NCBI GenBank assembly: GCA_947483455.1
Contig: CANKNK010000095.1
Span: 1 to 6,821, forward strand
Reading direction: 5' to 3'
Length of the DNA: 6,821 nucleotides
Source: Comamonadaceae bacterium
Lineage (GTDB): Bacteria; Pseudomonadota; Gammaproteobacteria; Burkholderiales; Burkholderiaceae_C
Both the position numbers and the translations under genes were made by a program. Numbering within the stretch: position 1 is the first letter of the stretch; each line of letters starts with the position of its first letter. Below, piece by piece: positions 6,532-6,821 of this stretch. Under the pieces are notes generated by a model. The model worked only from the letters and a program-made list of their open reading frames with translations, searched no databases and was not told the DNA's origin.

Positions 6532-6569
6532 TATTTTTGGATTTTTTGTCGTTTTCGGAAAGCGCCTGT

Positions 6570-6613
6570 AAGATGCCTCCAGGGGCTGTTTTTGCGGCCT
6601 TGGCAGGCATCTT
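6570..6613. repeat. Long imperfect inverted repeat in the divergent region
   Basis: AAGATGCCTCCA (6570-6581) and TGGCAGGCATCTT (6601-6613) pair over a perfect 9-bp outer core, and the inner bases pair with a one-base bulge. The 19-base centre includes CTGTTTTTG. It lies upstream of both candidate promoters, so it is not a terminator of either gene; it may be an extra regulator-binding site or a structured element. No function can be assigned. Confidence 0.5.
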
Positions 6614-6665
6614 GAAATCCTTGCCAGCACGTTATTTTTGCACTTTTTTGTCCACCCGGTAAGCT

Positions 6666-6694
6666 TTGTGCAATGGGTGAAATTGCGATACTAA
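6666..6694 (+). promoter_or_regulatory. Weak candidate promoter of the GntR regulator gene
   Basis: TTGTGC (6666-6671), 17 bases, then TACTAA (6689-6694) is a possible weak sigma-70 promoter; GATACT (6687-6692) is an alternative -10. The start would be near 6701, leaving a leader of about 23 bases before the ATG at 6724. Neither box is strong. Confidence 0.2.
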
Positions 6695-6723
6695 CCGTTA
6701 AGAAACAAAGACTTAGAGGCCAT

Positions 6724-6821
6724 ATGCCCCAATCCTTGAGCCCTGAAGACGCGCAGGAAGCCCATATCGTAGAACGCATCTACGAGGCGGTGATCGACCA
6801 ACGCCTAGCACCCGGCGCCAA
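6724..6821 (+). CDS. GntR-family transcriptional regulator, N-terminal fragment (likely FadR/FCD subfamily)
   Basis: Only the first 32 codons are in the window. They read MPQSLSPEDAQEAH followed by IVERIYEAVIDQRLAPGA, which matches the opening helix and turn of GntR winged-helix domains (pattern xIxxAIxxGxLxPGxxL). An FCD-type effector domain would be expected further on but is not visible, so the subfamily is inferred from this opening and from the context. The ATG at 6724 has AGAGG 4 bases upstream. An in-frame ATG at 6673 would add 17 residues, but it lacks a ribosome site and would lie inside the candidate promoter. The gene is divergent from the importer operon, the usual place for a local regulator sensing the substrate or a product. 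Confidence 0.8.
   Translation, partial: MPQSLSPEDAQEAHIVERIYEAVIDQRLAPGA

Larger units (their letters stand above)
6416..6723. other. Divergent intergenic regulatory region
   Basis: This 308-base stretch separates the binding-protein operon (minus) from the regulator gene (plus). I find no convincing gene: the frames crossing it are shadows that run into the neighbouring genes. It is more AT-rich than the flanks, has long A/T tracts at 6533-6555 and 6631-6650, and carries the promoter, operator and inverted-repeat candidates listed separately. The minus-strand operon leader would be about 80 bases and contains a pyrimidine-rich run before the AAGGAG site. Confidence 0.8.

Noticed and set aside
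6402..6779. Minus-strand open frame of 125 codons across the divergent spacer
   Set aside because: It runs through the regulator start and the promoter region and ends in the binding-protein start; no domain, no good ribosome site.

Overview
The window looks like chromosomal DNA of a moderately GC-rich proteobacterium. My best guess is a betaproteobacterium of the Burkholderiales, perhaps Alcaligenaceae-like. This rests on gene style (amino-acid-type ABC importer with a hydantoin-racemase-type enzyme and a divergent GntR regulator) and codon use, not on a marker gene, so it is a soft call. I see no mobile element, CRISPR array, rRNA or tRNA.

Layout, right to left on the minus strand. At the right edge a GntR-type regulator (from 6724, plus strand, cut by the window) is divergent from a long minus-strand gene run. 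The 308-base divergent spacer (6416-6723) holds a TTGACA -35 candidate with A-rich DNA upstream, a 20-bp near-palindrome over that -35 that could be the regulator's operator, and a separate 44-bp imperfect inverted repeat. The run comprises a periplasmic branched-chain-amino-acid-type binding protein (6415-5228), a strong intrinsic terminator, two LivH/LivM-type permeases (5149-4280, 4278-3304), two LivG/LivF-type ATPases (3307-2525, 2521-1799) and an Asp/Glu/hydantoin racemase family enzyme (1792-1091). From the permeases to the racemase the genes overlap or lie 1-6 bp apart, so they should be co-transcribed. After a 218-bp spacer rich in inverted repeats comes the N-terminal 290 codons of a second, unrelated importer's binding protein (family 5, peptide/nickel type; 872 to beyond position 1).

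How it fits together (inference). The binding protein captures an amino-acid-like ligand in the periplasm, LivHM/LivGF-type subunits import it, and the racemase interconverts enantiomers of the substrate or a derivative such as a 5-substituted hydantoin. The GntR protein is placed to control the operon from the divergent promoter. The terminator after the binding-protein gene would let that protein be made in excess over the membrane complex. No hydantoinase or carbamoylase lies in the window, so the substrate is unproven.

The gene families are all known. The points most worth a second look are the operator over the -35, the terminator inside the operon, the structured spacer at 873-1090, and the enzyme placed between two importers. 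I see no clear sign of an entirely new system.
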